A DNA stretch of 64,000 bases from Microcella putealis (GCF_004216575.1 NZ_SGWW01000001.1:1-64000); one strand, 5' to 3'; shown: positions 1 to 12,608, numbered from the stretch's first letter. The notes: generated from the letters alone by a model not told the origin. Program-made: numbers and translations.

Positions 1-1
1 C

Positions 2-100
2 GACTGGCTCCATCACTACAATCACCACCGACCCCACACCGGGATCGGCGGTCTCACACCCTCAGCCCGCGTTCACAACCTCACGAGGAAGAACAACTAG
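2..100 (+). mobile_element. IS481-type transposase, C-terminal end (cut by window edge)
   Basis: An open frame runs in from the left edge and ends at TAG 98-100. Its 32 residues begin DWLHHYNHHRPHTGIGG and continue into LTPSARVHN, the hallmark YNxxRPHxxLGxxTP-type end of the rve integrase domain in IS481/IS3-like DDE transposases. Only this end lies in the window, so I cannot tell whether the element is intact. No terminal inverted repeat could be assigned downstream. Confidence 0.8.
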
Positions 101-111
101 CCTCCACGACA

Positions 112-148
112 CGCTCCCGCCACGCCCTTGACAGGGCGGGCGGGAGCG
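112..148 (+). terminator. Hairpin after the transposase
   Basis: CGCTCCCGCC and GGCGGGAGCG-type arms face each other around a short TTGACA-containing loop, with one bulge. The hairpin lies 12 bp after the transposase stop and has no T-tract, as is usual for high-GC actinobacterial terminators. The loop TTGACA also matches a -35 consensus, but I see no good -10 at the right distance. Confidence 0.5.
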
Positions 149-162
149 ACGACGATAGCGGT

Positions 163-193
163 GTTGTCTGGCAGGCAACGAATGGTGCACAAT
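163..193 (+). promoter_or_regulatory. Candidate promoter with palindromic operator
   Basis: GTTGTCTG-G-CAGGCAAC (163-179) is an 8-1-8 inverted repeat with one mismatch. It overlaps a TTGTCT -35-like hexamer (164-169), followed after 18 bp by CACAAT (188-193). The start codon at 223 has GGAGGA at 211-216. The arrangement suggests repressor control of the permease cluster. No regulator gene is in view. Confidence 0.4.
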
Positions 194-222
194 GAGCACC
201 TAATCGGCCAGGGAGGACACCG

Positions 223-636
223 ATGTCAGCAGCAGTGCCCGCCGCGCTCACGGAGGACGACGTCCGTGCCGCCGCCGCCCACATTGTCGATGCTTTCGCG
301 CGCACCGCGACCGACGACTACTTCGCGGCCTTCGCCGCCGATGCCACCTTCGTCTTCCACCCCGAGCCCGCGCGGCTCGACACCCGCGCCCAGTACGAGG
401 CCCTGTGGGACTCGTGGCTCGCCGACGGGTGGCGGGTCGTCTCCTGCACGAGCCGTGACGCCCACATTCAGCTGCTCGGCGACACCGCCGTCTTCACGCA
501 CACCGTCGACACGACCGCCGGCGTCCCGGGCGACGATCTGACGTCGACCGAGCGCGAAACGATCGTGTTCCACCGCGGTGCCGATGGGCGCCTGCTGGCC
601 GTGCACGAGCACCTGTCGCTGCCGAGCGGCTCCTAA
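223..636 (+). CDS. SnoaL-like / NTF2-fold protein
   Basis: The 137-residue protein has the alternating pattern of a cone-shaped SnoaL-like (DUF4440-type) domain: an N-terminal helix pair (residues 9-36), the aromatic-rich YFAAFAADATFVFHP segment, and beta strands ending in LLAVHEHLS. Such folds act as small hydrolases, isomerases or ligand-binding subunits; the substrate here is unknown. GGAGGA 7 nt before the ATG supports the start. It lies 41 bp upstream of a nucleobase-type permease and probably shares its transcript, which suggests an accessory role with that substrate. Confidence 0.7.
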   Translation: MSAAVPAALTEDDVRAAAAHIVDAFARTATDDYFAAFAADATFVFHPEPARLDTRAQYEALWDSWLADGWRVVSCTSRDAHIQLLGDTAVFTHTVDTTAGVPGDDLTSTERETIVFHRGADGRLLAVHEHLSLPSGS

Positions 637-677
637 ACGTTTCTCCCCACCCCACCACACCTGACAAAGGAGTCACC

Positions 678-2096
678 ATGTCCGCACCGACCGCGCGCGC
701 ATCCGCCTGGCGCCGCCTCGACGATCGCCTCGAAGCGAACGCCGACGGGTCTGGGCCCGTCAAGGGCAGCCTCGGCTGGGGGCGCATCGCCATGATCTGG
801 CTCGCGTCGAACTTTGTCGTGACGACGATGCTGACGGGCACGCTGTTCATTCCCGGCGTCACCTATGCCGACGCCCTGCTCATGATCCTGGTCGGCTCGA
901 TCGTCGGCGGTGCCGTGCTCGTCGCCGTCGGCGCGATGGGCACCCGCACGGGGCTCGCCACCATGTCGCTCACCCGCGGCTCTTTCGGCACGCGCGGCTC
1001 GCTGCTGCCCGTCGCGGCGAACCTGCTGATCTTGCTCGGCTGGAGCTGGGTTCAGGCGATGCTCGCCGGCATCACGGTGAACTACGTCGTCGCCGAGCTG
1101 ACCGGCTTCTCGAACGAGGCCCTCTTCTCGGCGCTGTGCCAGATGATCGTGGTGGGGCTCGCGATCTTCGGTCACGAGGGCATCAGCCGCGTTGAGCCGT
1201 GGCTCGCCGTCGTCATGATCGGCATCATCGGCTACGTGCTGACGGTGGCCTTCACCACCTTCCCCCCGAGCGACTACTTCGGTATCGCCGCCGACGTGTC
1301 GTTCGAGTTGACCAACCTCACGGTGCTCGACATCGTCATCGCCACCGCGATCTCATGGACGGTGCTGTCGGCCGACTTCAACCGCCTCGGCCGGGGCACC
1401 CGTCCGACCGTCGTCGGCTCGGGCGTCGGCTACGTCGCCTCCACCTTCCTGTCGATGACCCTCGGGGCGACCGCTATCGCCTACGTCGTGCTCTCGGGCG
1501 GTGAGCCGATCGGCTTCGACCCGGCGACGATCGTTGCCGAGTTCGGCATCGCCCTGGCGATCGTGATCTTCGTCTCGGTCATGGCGACCAACACGCTCGT
1601 GGTCTACGGCATGACGACGAGCGCGATCAACGCGATTCCGCAGTTGAAGCTGAAGTTCCTGCCGACGGCGCTCGTCATCGGCCTGCTCACCGTGATCGGC
1701 TCGACCTTCCTCGGCCTGCTGTTCCTGTTCATCGACTTCCTGTTCGTGATCGGCGCGATCTTCATCCCGGTCTTCGCGATCATGATCGTCGACTACTACG
1801 TCGTGAACCGGCGCGTCTACACGGCCGAGATCCTGCAGGACCGCGGCGGCCGCTACTGGTTCACCGGCGGTGTCAACATCGCGAACGTCGTCGTCTGGCT
1901 GCTGGGCTTCGGCTTCTCTCTGCTGTTGACCTACCAGGTCGGCAGCCCCATCGGCGCGACGATCCCGGCGTTCGTGTTCACGGTGGTCGTGGCACTCGCG
2001 GCGGCTGCCGTCACCGGTCGCCTGAAGCGCGACGGATCAGACCCCGAGCACGCGCACCTTGCCGACGCCGCGCCCGAGCTCGCCGAGCGGGCATAG
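678..2096 (+). CDS. NCS1-family nucleobase/allantoin-type permease
   Basis: This 472-residue integral membrane protein has about 12 hydrophobic helices and a charged tail. The N-terminal WLASNFVVTTMLTG helix, the GMGTRTGLATMSLTR-like loop (residues 93-108 region) and SFGTRGSLLP match the cytosine-purine permease (NCS1) family. Family members import cytosine, purines, hydantoin, allantoin, thiamine or pyridoxine with cations, and the substrate cannot be read from sequence. AAAGGAG lies 8 nt before the ATG. The stop TAG is part of the TAGCCT -10-like element of the next gene, a cyclase-family hydrolase, so transporter and hydrolase probably handle the same compound. Confidence 0.85.
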   Translation: MSAPTARASAWRRLDDRLEANADGSGPVKGSLGWGRIAMIWLASNFVVTTMLTGTLFIPGVTYADALLMILVGSIVGGAVLVAVGAMGTRTGLATMSLTRGSFGTRGSLLPVAANLLILLGWSWVQAMLAGITVNYVVAELTGFSNEALFSALCQMIVVGLAIFGHEGISRVEPWLAVVMIGIIGYVLTVAFTTFPPSDYFGIAADVSFELTNLTVLDIVIATAISWTVLSADFNRLGRGTRPTVVGSGVGYVASTFLSMTLGATAIAYVVLSGGEPIGFDPATIVAEFGIALAIVIFVSVMATNTLVVYGMTTSAINAIPQLKLKFLPTALVIGLLTVIGSTFLGLLFLFIDFLFVIGAIFIPVFAIMIVDYYVVNRRVYTAEILQDRGGRYWFTGGVNIANVVVWLLGFGFSLLLTYQVGSPIGATIPAFVFTVVVALAAAAVTGRLKRDGSDPEHAHLADAAPELAERA

Positions 2097-2105
2097 CCTC
2101 TCGGC

Positions 2106-2762
2106 ATGCTGATTGACCTGAGCCACCGGATCATCGGGGGGATGACCGTCTTCCCCGGTGACCCGGTGGTGACGGTCAGCGACGCGGCGACCGTCGCCGC
2201 CGACGGCTTCCGCGTGAGCGCGCTGCACCTCGGCAGCCACACCGGCACACACATCGACGCCCCCGCGCACTCCATCGTCGATGGCGCAACGCTCGAGGCG
2301 ATCCCGCTCGAGCAGCTCATCGCGCCACTGGTCGTTCTGGATGCGCGGGGACACGCCGCACGGGCATCCATCGGCCCTGAGGTGCTCGCGGCCGCCCCGG
2401 CGATCGCGGCCGGCGACATCGTCGCGATCATGACGGGCTGGGACGCGCGCTTCGATGACGCGTCGTACCTCGAGCATCCGGTCATCGACGTCGCCCTCGC
2501 CGACGCCCTCTGGGCGGGCGGCGTGCGGGTGCTCGGCGTCGACTCGCTGAACCCCGACCCGTCGTGGCCGGGCGACGACGGCGCCTGGCACCTTCCCGTG
2601 CACGAGTTGTGGCTCGGCCGAGGCGGCGTCATCGTCGAAAATCTGCGGTCTCTCGACCGCGTGCCGGCGTCGGGGGCCGAGGCAATCATCCTGCCGCTCA
2701 AGCTCGACGGGCTCGACGGCGCCCCCGTGCGCGCGGTCGCCCGAGTGGCTGGCGAGCGCTAG
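2106..2762 (+). CDS. Cyclase-family metal hydrolase (kynurenine formamidase/isatin hydrolase-like)
   Basis: The 218-residue protein starts with LIDLSHRI and carries the metal-binding signature HTGTHIDAPAH (about residues 44-54), diagnostic of the putative cyclase family PF04199. Relatives include KynB N-formylkynurenine formamidase, isatin hydrolase and metal-dependent amidases, all opening amide bonds with a divalent metal. The NCS1 permease 9 bp upstream argues for a heterocyclic or amide nitrogen source rather than kynurenine; no other kynurenine genes are present. TAGCCT (2094-2099) lies 6 nt before the ATG and no Shine-Dalgarno is visible, so the gene may also be transcribed leaderless. 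Confidence 0.75.
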   Translation: MLIDLSHRIIGGMTVFPGDPVVTVSDAATVAADGFRVSALHLGSHTGTHIDAPAHSIVDGATLEAIPLEQLIAPLVVLDARGHAARASIGPEVLAAAPAIAAGDIVAIMTGWDARFDDASYLEHPVIDVALADALWAGGVRVLGVDSLNPDPSWPGDDGAWHLPVHELWLGRGGVIVENLRSLDRVPASGAEAIILPLKLDGLDGAPVRAVARVAGER

Positions 2763-2765
2763 GCT
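2760..2765 (+). promoter_or_regulatory. -10 element of the pyr operon
   Basis: TAGGCT overlaps the end of the cyclase gene. It would place the transcript start near 2772, leaving a leader of about 53 nt that holds the PyrR-binding element. No convincing -35 was seen. Confidence 0.45.
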
Positions 2766-2783
2766 GAGACGCACACCCAGACA

Positions 2784-2820
2784 TCCTTTAAGCACCGTCC
2801 TGTGAGGCGGGGAAGGAGGT
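2784..2820 (+). promoter_or_regulatory. PyrR-binding RNA element covering the pyrR ribosome binding site
   Basis: An upper stem pairs CCG (2795-2797) with CGG (2808-2810) and closes the loop TCCTGTGAGG, close to the conserved PyrR-binding loop UCCnGnGAGG. An outer stem pairs TCCTT (2784-2788) with AAGGA (2813-2817), which is part of the AAGGAGG Shine-Dalgarno of pyrR. PyrR with UMP bound would stabilise the hairpin and hide the ribosome site. This is the translational repression model proposed for mycobacterial pyr leaders, not the terminator switch of Bacillus. No terminator stem is present. Confidence 0.75.
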
Positions 2821-2824
2821 CGGC

Positions 2825-3355
2825 ATGAGCGCACGCCCCGTGCTGCACTCTGACGACATCGCGCGTGCCCTGCGCCGTATCGCCCACGAGATCCTCGAGG
2901 CCCGGCGCGGCGATGGCCGCCTCGTGTTTCTCGGCATCCCGACCCGCGGCACCGCGCTGGCCGAGCGCCTCGGCCGCATCGTCGATGAGATCGAGCCGGG
3001 TGTCGCCGAGATCGGCTCGCTCGACGTGACGATGCACCGCGACGACCTGGGGCGCAGCGCGACGCGCGCTCCGGCCCCAACGCGCATCCCCGCAGCGGGC
3101 ATCGACGGGTCCACGGTCGTGCTCGTCGACGACGTGCTCTACTCGGGCCGCACGGTGCGCGCCGCTCTCGACGCCCTCGCCGACCACGGCCGGCCCCGCG
3201 CCGTGCGCCTCGCCGTGCTCGTTGATCGGGGCCACCGCGAGCTGCCGATTCGCGCCGACTTCGTCGGCAAGAATCTGCCGTCGTCAACGTCTGAGCGCGT
3301 CTTCGTGCGCCTCTCCGAGGTCGACGGCGTCGACGAGGTGGCGATCAGCCAGTGA
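2825..3355 (+). CDS. pyrR: Bifunctional pyr operon regulator / uracil phosphoribosyltransferase
   Basis: The 176-residue protein has the PRPP-binding loop [18 protein letters not shown] (about residues 98-115) and the PyrR-type ends, including the early LxFxGIPTRG segment and the C-terminal [13 protein letters not shown]. It binds the pyr leader RNA in response to UMP and has weak UPRTase activity. It is first in the operon, directly behind its own RNA target at 2784-2820, with AAGGAGG 6 nt before the ATG. Its last bases overlap the GTG start of pyrB, a sign of coupled translation. Confidence 0.95.
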   Translation: MSARPVLHSDDIARALRRIAHEILEARRGDGRLVFLGIPTRGTALAERLGRIVDEIEPGVAEIGSLDVTMHRDDLGRSATRAPAPTRIPAAGIDGSTVVLVDDVLYSGRTVRAALDALADHGRPRAVRLAVLVDRGHRELPIRADFVGKNLPSSTSERVFVRLSEVDGVDEVAISQ

Positions 3356-4305
3356 AGCACCTGCTGACCACCCGCGATCTTGACCGCGAGGCTGCCGTGC
3401 GCATCCTCGACGTCGCCGAAGAGATGGCCGCGACGGCCGACCGCGAGGTGAAGAAGCTGCCCGCCCTGCGCGGCAAGACCGTCGTCAACCTCTTCTTCGA
3501 AGACTCGACCCGCACGCGCCTGTCGTTCGAGTCGGCTGCCAAGCGGCTCAGCGCCGACGTCATCACCTTCAGCGCGAAGGGCTCGAGCGTGTCGAAGGGC
3601 GAAAGCCTGAAGGACACGGCGCAGACGCTAGTCGCGATGGGCGCCGACGCGATCGTCGTGCGCCACCCCGCGTCGGGCGCCGCCCACCGCCTCGCCCACG
3701 CCGGCTGGATCGACGCGAGCATCGTCAACGCCGGCGATGGCACGCACGAGCACCCCACCCAGGCCCTGCTCGACGCCTTCACCCTGCGCCGCCGCATTCA
3801 TGGCGCGGATGCGCGGGGGCGCGCCCTCGACGGAACGCGCGTCGTCATCGTCGGCGACATTCTGCACTCCCGCGTCGCGCGCTCGAACGTCTGGCTGCTC
3901 GCGACCCTCGGCGCGGAGGTGCACCTCGTGGCCCCGCGCACTCTGCAGCCGGCGGGCATCGACGAGTGGCCGGTGACGGTGCACGCGCTGCTTGACGACG
4001 CGCTCGCCACCGAACCGCACGCCGTCATGATGCTGCGCATTCAGCGCGAGCGCATGGTCGACGCCTACTTCCCGAGCGAGCGCGAGTACGGGCGCATGTG
4101 GGGGCTGACCGCCGAGAGATTCGCGGCCCTCCCCGCCGATACGATGGTCATGCACCCGGGGCCCATGAATCGCGGTCTCGAGATCGCGTCCGTCGCCGCC
4201 GACTCGACTCGGTCGACGGTGCTCGAACAAGTCACGAACGGGGTGTCGATCCGCATGGCAGTGCTCTACCTCCTCGTCGCCGGCGTCGAGGAGGAGCGCG
4301 CATGA
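3352..4305 (+). CDS. pyrB: Aspartate carbamoyltransferase, catalytic chain
   Basis: The 317-residue enzyme condenses carbamoyl phosphate and L-aspartate, the committed step of pyrimidine synthesis. The carbamoyl-phosphate loop [13 protein letters not shown] (about residues 47-59), the mobile SKGESLKDT loop and [14 protein letters not shown] are intact. GTG is the start; the 4-base overlap with pyrR (GTGA) fixes it. No pyrI regulatory subunit is nearby, as expected for actinobacteria. Confidence 0.97.
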   Translation: MKHLLTTRDLDREAAVRILDVAEEMAATADREVKKLPALRGKTVVNLFFEDSTRTRLSFESAAKRLSADVITFSAKGSSVSKGESLKDTAQTLVAMGADAIVVRHPASGAAHRLAHAGWIDASIVNAGDGTHEHPTQALLDAFTLRRRIHGADARGRALDGTRVVIVGDILHSRVARSNVWLLATLGAEVHLVAPRTLQPAGIDEWPVTVHALLDDALATEPHAVMMLRIQRERMVDAYFPSEREYGRMWGLTAERFAALPADTMVMHPGPMNRGLEIASVAADSTRSTVLEQVTNGVSIRMAVLYLLVAGVEEERA

Positions 4306-5624
4306 GCGGCCTCATCGTGCGCGGCGCGCGCCTCCTCGGGGGCGAGACGGGCGACATCCGCATCGTCGACGGCCGCATTGACGCCGTCGGATCCGTCGAT
4401 CCGGCCGCGGGCGACCACATGATTGACGCCGACGGGCTCGTCGCCTTGCCCGGCCTCGTCGACCTGCACACGCACCTGCGCGAGCCCGGGGGAGAGGCGA
4501 GCGAGACGGTGCTCACCGGCACCCGTGCGGCCGCCGCGGGCGGCTTCACCGCGGTGTTCGCGATGGCGAACACGTCGCCCGTCGCCGACACCGCTGGCGT
4601 CGTCGAGCAGGTGGAGGCCCTGGGGCGCCAGCACGGCTACGCCACCGTGCGCCCCATCGGCGCCGTCACCGTCGGCCTCGAGGGCCGTCAGCTCGCCGAG
4701 CTCGGCGCGATGGCCGCGTCGCGGGCGCAGGTGCGCGTCTTCAGCGATGACGGGCACTGCGTCGCCGACCCGCTCATCATGCGCCGCGCGCTCGAATACG
4801 TCGCCACTATTGGCGGCGTCATCGCTCAGCACGCGCAAGAGCCGCGACTGACGGAGGGCGCTCAGATGAACGAGGGCCCGCTCTCGGGCGAGCTGGGGCT
4901 CGCCGGCTGGCCCGCCGTCGCAGAGGAATCGATCATCGCGCGCGACGTGCTGCTCGCCGAGCACACCCGCTCGCGACTGCATGTCTGCCACGTGTCGACC
5001 GCGGGTAGCGTCGACGTGGTGCGCTGGGCGAAGAAGCGCGGCATTGCGGTGACGGCCGAGGTCACCCCGCACCACCTGCTGCTCACCGACGAGACGGCCC
5101 GCGACTACGACGCGCGCTTCAAGGTGAACCCGCCGCTGCGCCGCGCGGAAGACGTCGAGGCACTGCGCGCCGCCGTCGCCGACGGCACCATCGACATCGT
5201 CGCGACCGACCACGCCCCGCACCCCGACGAGCGCAAAGAGTGCGCGTGGGCCGAGGCCGCCTTCGGCATGGTCGGCCTCGAATCGGCGCTCTCGATCGTG
5301 CAGCACACGCTGGTCGACACGGGGATGCTCGACTGGGCGGGCGTCGCACGTGTGCTCTCGACGACACCCGCCGCCATCGGCGGGCTGGCGGGCTACGACG
5401 CGCCGCTTGCGGTGGGCGCTCCCGCGCACCTGACGCTCGTCGACCCGGAGGCGAGCCGTCGCTGGTCGACGGACGAGCTGCGCGGCCGCAGCCGCAACAC
5501 CCCCTACACGGGCATCACCCTGCCGGGGCGCGTGATCGCGACCGTGCACGGTGGGGTGCCGACCGTGCTCGATGGCGCGCTCGTCGACGCCGACACGGTC
5601 GCCACCACGGCGGGGGGTCGCTGA
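4302..5624 (+). CDS. pyrC: Dihydroorotase
   Basis: The 440-residue amidohydrolase cyclises carbamoyl aspartate to dihydroorotate. The metal motif [10 protein letters not shown] is at about residues 56-65, with the later VTPHHLLL histidines and the ATDHAPH aspartate motif of type I dihydroorotases. The open frame extends further upstream, but the ATG at 4302 overlaps the pyrB stop as ATGA and begins the conserved [12 protein letters not shown], so it is the start. Confidence 0.95.
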   Translation: MSGLIVRGARLLGGETGDIRIVDGRIDAVGSVDPAAGDHMIDADGLVALPGLVDLHTHLREPGGEASETVLTGTRAAAAGGFTAVFAMANTSPVADTAGVVEQVEALGRQHGYATVRPIGAVTVGLEGRQLAELGAMAASRAQVRVFSDDGHCVADPLIMRRALEYVATIGGVIAQHAQEPRLTEGAQMNEGPLSGELGLAGWPAVAEESIIARDVLLAEHTRSRLHVCHVSTAGSVDVVRWAKKRGIAVTAEVTPHHLLLTDETARDYDARFKVNPPLRRAEDVEALRAAVADGTIDIVATDHAPHPDERKECAWAEAAFGMVGLESALSIVQHTLVDTGMLDWAGVARVLSTTPAAIGGLAGYDAPLAVGAPAHLTLVDPEASRRWSTDELRGRSRNTPYTGITLPGRVIATVHGGVPTVLDGALVDADTVATTAGGR

Positions 5625-5625
5625 C

Positions 5626-6150
5626 GTGGAGCGCCTTCTTCCCGCCGCCATCACGATCGGCCTCATGGCCGCCATGCTGCTGCTCGCGTGGCTCGGCTGG
5701 CGCGCCCGTCGTCGCCGGCAGAGCAGCTTCGCGCCACCGCACCGCGTCCCCGAAATGCTCAGCGCCCCGGCGTACCTCACCGAAGCCATCGCCCACGCGA
5801 CGACCCTCGCGGGCCAGCCGCTCGAGCGCGTGAGCGCCCACGGCCTGGGCTTCCGCTCGCGCATCAAGCTGGGGGTGCACGACGAGGGCGTTGTGCTGGC
5901 CATCCCGGGCGACGAGCCGATCCTCGTGCCGGCCGCCGACCTCATCGGCATCGGCCGCGGCACCTGGACCATCGACAAGGCCGTCGAGCCCGACGGCTTG
6001 ACGGTGCTCAGCTGGCGCCTCGGAGACACCGAGGTCGACACCTGGCTGCGCCTGCCCGCGCGCGACGACCGCGAGCTGATCGACGCGGTGCGCGCGCGCA
6101 TCCCGAACGCTTCTTCCACCCCCGACGAAAGGTCCACCGATGACGCATGA
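5626..6150 (+). CDS. PH-like domain membrane protein of the pyr operon
   Basis: This 174-residue protein has one N-terminal transmembrane helix (about residues 5-24) followed by a stop-transfer RRRRQ cluster, then a cytoplasmic beta-rich domain with [20 protein letters not shown], consistent with a PH-like fold. A membrane protein sits at the same place, between pyrC and carA, in many actinobacteria (Rv1382 in M. tuberculosis). Its function is unknown. The GTG start lies one base after the pyrC stop and the 3' end overlaps carA by 11 bp, so it is firmly inside the operon. Confidence 0.75.
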   Translation: MERLLPAAITIGLMAAMLLLAWLGWRARRRRQSSFAPPHRVPEMLSAPAYLTEAIAHATTLAGQPLERVSAHGLGFRSRIKLGVHDEGVVLAIPGDEPILVPAADLIGIGRGTWTIDKAVEPDGLTVLSWRLGDTEVDTWLRLPARDDRELIDAVRARIPNASSTPDERSTDDA

Positions 6151-7302
6151 GAAGGCCGTGCTCGTCCTCGAGGACGGCACCCGCTTCACCGGACGCGCCT
6201 ACGGCGCCCGGGGCGAGACCATCGGCGAAGCCGTGTTCTCGACCGGCATGAGCGGCTACCAAGAGACGCTGACCGACCCGAGCTACGCGGGGCAGATCGT
6301 CGTGCAGACGGCGCCGCACATCGGCAACACGGGCATGAACCCCGAAGACCCCGAGAGTCGCCGCATCTGGGTGGCGGGCTACGTCGTGCGTGACCCCTCG
6401 CGCGTCGTGTCGAACCACCGCGCGACGCGCAGCCTCGATGACGATCTCGAGCGCGACGGCATCGTCGGCATCAGCGGCATCGACACGCGCGCCCTCACGC
6501 GCCGCATTCGCGAGGTGGGCGCCATGCGCGCCGGCATCTTCTCGGGCGAATTGGCCGAGCTGGATGCCACCGAGCAGCTCGCGCGCGTCACCGCCGCCCC
6601 CGAGATGACCGGCCAGAACCTGTCGGCCCAGGTCAGCGTCGAGGCGGGCGAGGTCGTGCCGGCCGAGGGCGAGTTGATCGGAAAGCTCGCGATTATCGAC
6701 CTCGGCATCAAGTCGGCCACCGTGCGGGCGCTCGCGGAGCGGGGCTTCGAGGTGCACGTGCTGCCGCAGTCGACGACGATCGACGAGCTGCGCGCTCTGA
6801 ACCCCGTCGCCGTCTTCTACTCGAACGGCCCGGGTGACCCCGCGGCAAGTGAGAGCCACGTCGAGCTGCTGCAGCACGTGCTCCGCGATCGCACGCCGTT
6901 CTTCGGCATCTGCTTCGGCAACCAGTTGCTCGGCCGTGCGCTCGGCTTCGGCACCTACAAGCTGCCCTATGGGCACCGCGGCATCAATCAGCCCGTGCTC
7001 GACAAAGAGACCGGCCGCATCGAGATCACGGCGCACAACCACGGCTTCGCGGTCGACGCACCGCTCGAGGGCGTCGTCGACAGCCCCGCTGGCTTCGGCC
7101 GCGTCGAGGTGAGCCACATCGGCCTCAACGACCAGGTGGTCGAGGGCCTGCGCGCGCTCGACGTGCCCGCGTTCAGCGTGCAGTACCACCCGGAGGCGGC
7201 CGCCGGCCCCCACGACTCCACGTACCTGTTTGACCGGTTCCGCGAGATGGTTCTTGAGAACCTGAACCGCGCATCCGCCGCCGATTCGGAAGGCCAGGCC
7301 TG

Positions 7303-7303
<1 letters not shown>
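6140..7303 (+). CDS. carA: Carbamoyl phosphate synthase small (glutaminase) chain
   Basis: The 387-residue protein releases ammonia from glutamine for CarB. The N-terminal domain carries [16 protein letters not shown]. The C-terminal class I amidotransferase domain has the nucleophile elbow [12 protein letters not shown] (about residues 254-265) and the catalytic pair in QYHPEA near residue 353. GAAAGG lies 6 nt before the ATG. The stop overlaps the carB start (TGATG). Confidence 0.97.
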
Positions 7304-10589
<3,286 letters not shown>

Positions 10590-10593
<4 letters not shown>

Positions 10594-11423
10594 TCTCGTT
10601 CGGCGAGCGCCTGCGCGCGGCCGTCGCCGACTACGGCCGGCTGTGCGTGGGCATCGACCCGCACGCGGCGCTGCTGGCGTCGTGGGGGCTCAGCGACGAC
10701 GCCCGAGGGGTCGAGAAGTTCGCCGACGCGGTGCTCGTCTCCGCCGCGGGCCGCGTCGCGGCGGTCAAGCCGCAGCTCGCGTTCTTCGAGCGACACGGGG
10801 CGGCCGGATACGCGGCGCTGGAACGCGTGATCCGTCGCGCCCGTGAGGCGGGCATCCTCCTGATCGCCGACGCGAAGCGGGGCGACATCGGCTCGACCAT
10901 CGACGGCTACGCCGAGGCGTGGCTCGAACCGTCGTCTCCGCTGGCGAGCGACGCGATGACGGTGTCGGCCTATCAGGGTGTGGGCTCGCTCGCCCCGGCG
11001 ATCGAGCGGGCTGAGCGGGTCGGTGCCGGCCTGTTCGTGCTGGCCGCCACCTCGAACCCCGAGAGTGCGAGCGTGCAGCACGCGCGTGGCGACGACGGGC
11101 GCACCGTCGCGAGCATCGTGGCCGACGAGGTCGCGGCCCTCGGCGCTGGCGCGCGGGTCGCCGGCACGTGGTCGAGCGTCGGCCTCGTCATCGGCGCCAC
11201 GACGCCGCTCGCGGATGCGGGTCTCGAGCCGGAGCGCCTCGGCGCGGTGCCCGTTTTGGCGCCCGGCTTCGGTCACCAAGGTGGCCGGCTCGCAGAGTTG
11301 GATGCGCTCTACGGCCCGCTCGCGGAACGCACGCTCGCCTCGGTCTCGCGCAGCGTCTTGGCCGCGGGCCCCGACGGCATTCAGCACGCGATTGACACCC
11401 ACCGCGCGGAGCTGCGCCCGTGA
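10590..11423 (+). CDS. pyrF: Orotidine 5'-phosphate decarboxylase (type 2)
   Basis: The 277-residue protein has the catalytic [10 protein letters not shown] motif (about residues 93-102) and the N-terminal CVGIDPH of the long bacterial type 2 family shared with mycobacteria. It makes UMP. It is the last pyrimidine gene here: pyrD and pyrE are absent from the window. ATGA and GTGA overlaps link it to carB and to the next gene, so UMP synthesis and guanylate kinase are likely co-transcribed. Confidence 0.93.
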
Positions 11424-12331
11424 GCACGCCACCCGACGTTGACCGAGCCGCCGCGGGCCGTGCCGCGGTCGCCGCGCGACAGGCGCGCGCGGCGATCAAG
11501 GCCGCCGTCGCGGCGGGGGAGCGTAACCCGCTCGCGGTCGCCGAGGCCGCATGGCGTGAGCCCGAGGGCCCGGAGGCCCGCCTGCGAGTGCGTGAACTGC
11601 TTGGCTCTCTGCGCGGTCTCGGCCCGAAGCGCGTGGCCGGGGTGATGGCGCAGCTCGGCATCGCCGAGGTCAAGAAGCTGGGCGGCCTGGGCGTGCGCCA
11701 GCGCCGCGCGCTGGCGGACTGGCTGCGTGAGCGGGCGGGCGATCGAGCGCGCGGACGCCTCGTCGTGCTCGCCGGCCCCACGGCCGTCGGCAAGGGCACC
11801 GTCTCGGCGTACATTCGCGAGAACTACCCCGACGTGCTGCTCAGCGTGTCGGCGACGACCCGCGCCCCGCGGCCCGGCGAGCGCGACGGCGTGCACTACT
11901 TCTTTGTCTCCGACGCCGAGTTTGACCGCATGGTTGCCGACGACGAGTTCCTCGAGTGGGCCACCGTGCACAATCTGTCGCGCTACGGAACCCCGCGCCC
12001 GCCCGTCGAGGCGACCCTCGCATCCGGCCGCAGCGTCTTGCTCGAAATCGACCTGCAGGGCGCGCGTCAGGTGAAGCGGGCGATGCCCGAGGCGGTGCTC
12101 GTCTTTCTCCTCCCGCCCACCTGGGACGAGCTCGTGCGACGGCTCATCGGGCGAGGCACCGAAAGCCCCGCCGAACAGGCTCGCCGACTCGAGACGGCGA
12201 AGGTCGAACTAGCCGCCCAAGACGAGTTCGATGTGCACGTCATCAACGACAATGTCGAGCGTGCGGCCCAGGAGGTCGTAGACTTGCTCACTGCCGTGCG
12301 CTCGGCGCACGCCCCAGAACTCAACGACTAG
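11420..12331 (+). CDS. gmk: mIHF-guanylate kinase fusion protein
   Basis: The 303-residue protein has two parts. Residues about 55-105 ([20 protein letters not shown], then [11 protein letters not shown]) match the helix-two-turn-helix core of mycobacterial integration host factor. From about residue 113 a complete guanylate kinase follows, with P-loop [10 protein letters not shown], the GMP-binding [13 protein letters not shown] and [10 protein letters not shown]. In M. tuberculosis mihF and gmk are adjacent separate genes. Here they share one frame with no stop and no obvious internal ribosome site. GTG start overlaps the pyrF stop. The kinase phosphorylates GMP; the front half probably binds DNA. 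Confidence 0.9.
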   Translation: MSTPPDVDRAAAGRAAVAARQARAAIKAAVAAGERNPLAVAEAAWREPEGPEARLRVRELLGSLRGLGPKRVAGVMAQLGIAEVKKLGGLGVRQRRALADWLRERAGDRARGRLVVLAGPTAVGKGTVSAYIRENYPDVLLSVSATTRAPRPGERDGVHYFFVSDAEFDRMVADDEFLEWATVHNLSRYGTPRPPVEATLASGRSVLLEIDLQGARQVKRAMPEAVLVFLLPPTWDELVRRLIGRGTESPAEQARRLETAKVELAAQDEFDVHVINDNVERAAQEVVDLLTAVRSAHAPELND

Positions 12332-12343
12332 TACGGAGCTGAC

Positions 12344-12601
12344 ATGGCCGACAAGACCCAGGGCATCATTGACCCGCCCATCGACGAGCTGCTGTCTAAG
12401 GTCGACTCGAAGTACCAGCTCGTGATCTTCGCCGCCAAGCGCGCGCGCCAGATCAACGACTACTACTCCGACCTGCACGAGGGCTCGCTGTTCGACAACG
12501 TGGGCCCGCTCGTCGACTCGACCGTCGACGACAAGCCGCTGTCGGTCGCCCTGCACGAGATCAACGAGGACAAGCTGGTCCTCACTCGCCTCGCCGACTA
12601 G
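12344..12601 (+). CDS. rpoZ: RNA polymerase omega subunit
   Basis: This 85-residue protein has [18 protein letters not shown] and [12 protein letters not shown], the conserved omega core that clamps the beta-prime C-terminus. The gmk-rpoZ order, with 12 bp between them, is widely conserved. A GGAGCTGAC-type Shine-Dalgarno precedes the ATG. Confidence 0.95.
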   Translation: MADKTQGIIDPPIDELLSKVDSKYQLVIFAAKRARQINDYYSDLHEGSLFDNVGPLVDSTVDDKPLSVALHEINEDKLVLTRLAD

Positions 12602-12608
12602 CTAGGCC

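Noticed and set aside
128..133. TTGACA as a genuine -35
   Set aside because: It is in the loop of a hairpin behind the transposase and no acceptable -10 lies 16-19 bp downstream.
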